Both the position numbers and the translations under genes were made by a program. The notes under the pieces were generated by a model. That model was not told the DNA's origin. It made no database searches and worked only from the letters and a program-made list of their open reading frames with translations. DNA of 8,336 nucleotides from an uncultured Collinsella sp. (GTDB lineage Bacteria > Actinomycetota > Coriobacteriia > Coriobacteriales > Coriobacteriaceae), in assembly GCA_900553935.1 (NCBI GenBank), contig USFK01000053.1, positions 1-8,336 of the forward strand, read 5' to 3'. The stretch's first letter is position 1, and the number at the start of each line of letters is the position of its first letter. Of this stretch, positions 7,760 through 8,336 are shown piece after piece.

Positions 7760-8317
7760 TTACTTTTTGCGGGCAAGCTCACCGATGTTGGCAATGCCTG
7801 AGAAAACGGCCTCGAAGCGGTTGAGCAGCTTAAGGCGATTATCGCGGAGCTGCTCGTCCTTGTCCATGACCATAACCTCGTCGAAGAAACGGTCGATGGG
7901 GGCGCGCAGGGCGGCAAGGGCAGCAAATGCGGCCGGGTAATCCTCGGCAGCAAGGGCGGCGTCAACGGCGGACTGAGCAGCCTCGGAGGCGTCGGCGAGC
8001 GCGATCTCGGCATCGCCCATCAAGCTGCGGTCGTACTCCGCGCCCAGCTCGGGCTTGGAGATGTGCGCGGCACGGGCGTAGGCGGTCGCCAGGTTATCGA
8101 ACGTCTCAGCGTCGTTCTTACGGGCCTCGTCGAGGGCGGCGCAGCGAGCGAAGAAGACGGACGGGGCGATGATGTGCACCGCGGAGACGGCAGCAACGGT
8201 ATCGGCCGGAATCTTCTCGTCGCGGGCCATGCTCACCAGGCGGCCGTGGAAGAAGTCGCGAACCTGCTGGGCGACCTCGGCGCCGGAGCACTCTTTTTCT
8301 TTCTCCGTCTGTTTCCG
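7760..8317 (-). CDS. glyS: Glycine--tRNA ligase beta subunit, C-terminal part
   Basis: GlyS is the beta subunit of the alpha2-beta2 glycyl-tRNA synthetase; its C-terminal region is an anticodon-binding (DALR-like) helical domain. The last 185 codons of the frame are seen. They include VRDFFHGRLVSMA, where a ..FF..RL.. pattern is typical, and the diagnostic end PIDRFFDEVMVM, DEQLRDNRLKLLNRFEAVF, followed by NIGELARKK. The family is usually about 690 residues, so most of the gene should lie beyond the window. However, reading upstream the frame meets TAA at 8320-8318. Gene-like sequence appears to stop near 8290, and the outer 46 bases are pyrimidine-rich on the plus strand and unlike the coding DNA beside them. 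An ATG at 8236 exists but lies inside the conserved domain, so it is not a believable start. Either the gene is broken here or the window edge is not native sequence. Confidence 0.85.
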   Translation of the reverse strand, partial: RKQTEKEKECSGAEVAQQVRDFFHGRLVSMARDEKIPADTVAAVSAVHIIAPSVFFARCAALDEARKNDAETFDNLATAYARAAHISKPELGAEYDRSLMGDAEIALADASEAAQSAVDAALAAEDYPAAFAALAALRAPIDRFFDEVMVMDKDEQLRDNRLKLLNRFEAVFSGIANIGELARKK

Positions 8318-8336
8318 TTACTGGACCGTTTCTTTC

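Overview
The window reads as GC-rich bacterial chromosome from the Actinomycetota, most likely a Coriobacteriia gut bacterium of the Collinsella type. That placement rests on base composition, protein flavour and gene order, read by eye; no search was run. All eight protein genes lie on the minus strand, so transcription runs from high to low coordinates. Gene density is high. The plus-strand open frames are shadows of the real genes. No tRNA, rRNA, CRISPR array, transposase or phage gene is visible.

Layout in transcription order. (1) 8317-7760: 3' end of glyS (glycyl-tRNA synthetase beta subunit), with an unexpected in-frame stop close to the window edge. (2) 7725-6850: the bifunctional kinase/phosphorylase that regulates pyruvate, phosphate dikinase, 34 nt after glyS. 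(3) 6849-6553: 297 nt without a gene, rich in regulatory signals: a promoter candidate, a palindrome inside its spacer, helically phased GGTAAA boxes and a long leader with two hairpins. (4) 6552-3802: ppdK, followed by a terminator. (5) 3801-3593: rplS promoter and a two-hairpin leader, then rplS (3592-3251) and a terminator. (6) 3157-2369: rnhB, then a terminator. (7) 2179-1: a tightly overlapping run of yraN, comM and dprA, with dprA cut by the window edge.

Functionally there are two blocks. The ppdK block makes phosphoenolpyruvate/pyruvate interconversion reversible and adds its own regulator. That regulator belongs to a family which phosphorylates a Thr beside the catalytic His of the dikinase, and both residues (Thr476, His478) are present. 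The second block is the common bacterial order rplS-rnhB-yraN-comM-dprA: ribosomal protein L19, RNA/DNA hybrid repair, a nuclease-fold protein, and two proteins that process incoming single-stranded DNA in natural transformation. In this window trmD/rimM do not precede rplS, and no signal peptidase gene lies between rplS and rnhB.

I see no new protein system here. The points worth following are in non-coding DNA: an identical 14-nt hairpin placed just before the ribosome binding sites of both the regulator and ppdK; the ppdK promoter/operator region; the rplS leader; a terminator only 29 nt ahead of rnhB; and the broken reading frame at the glyS edge.
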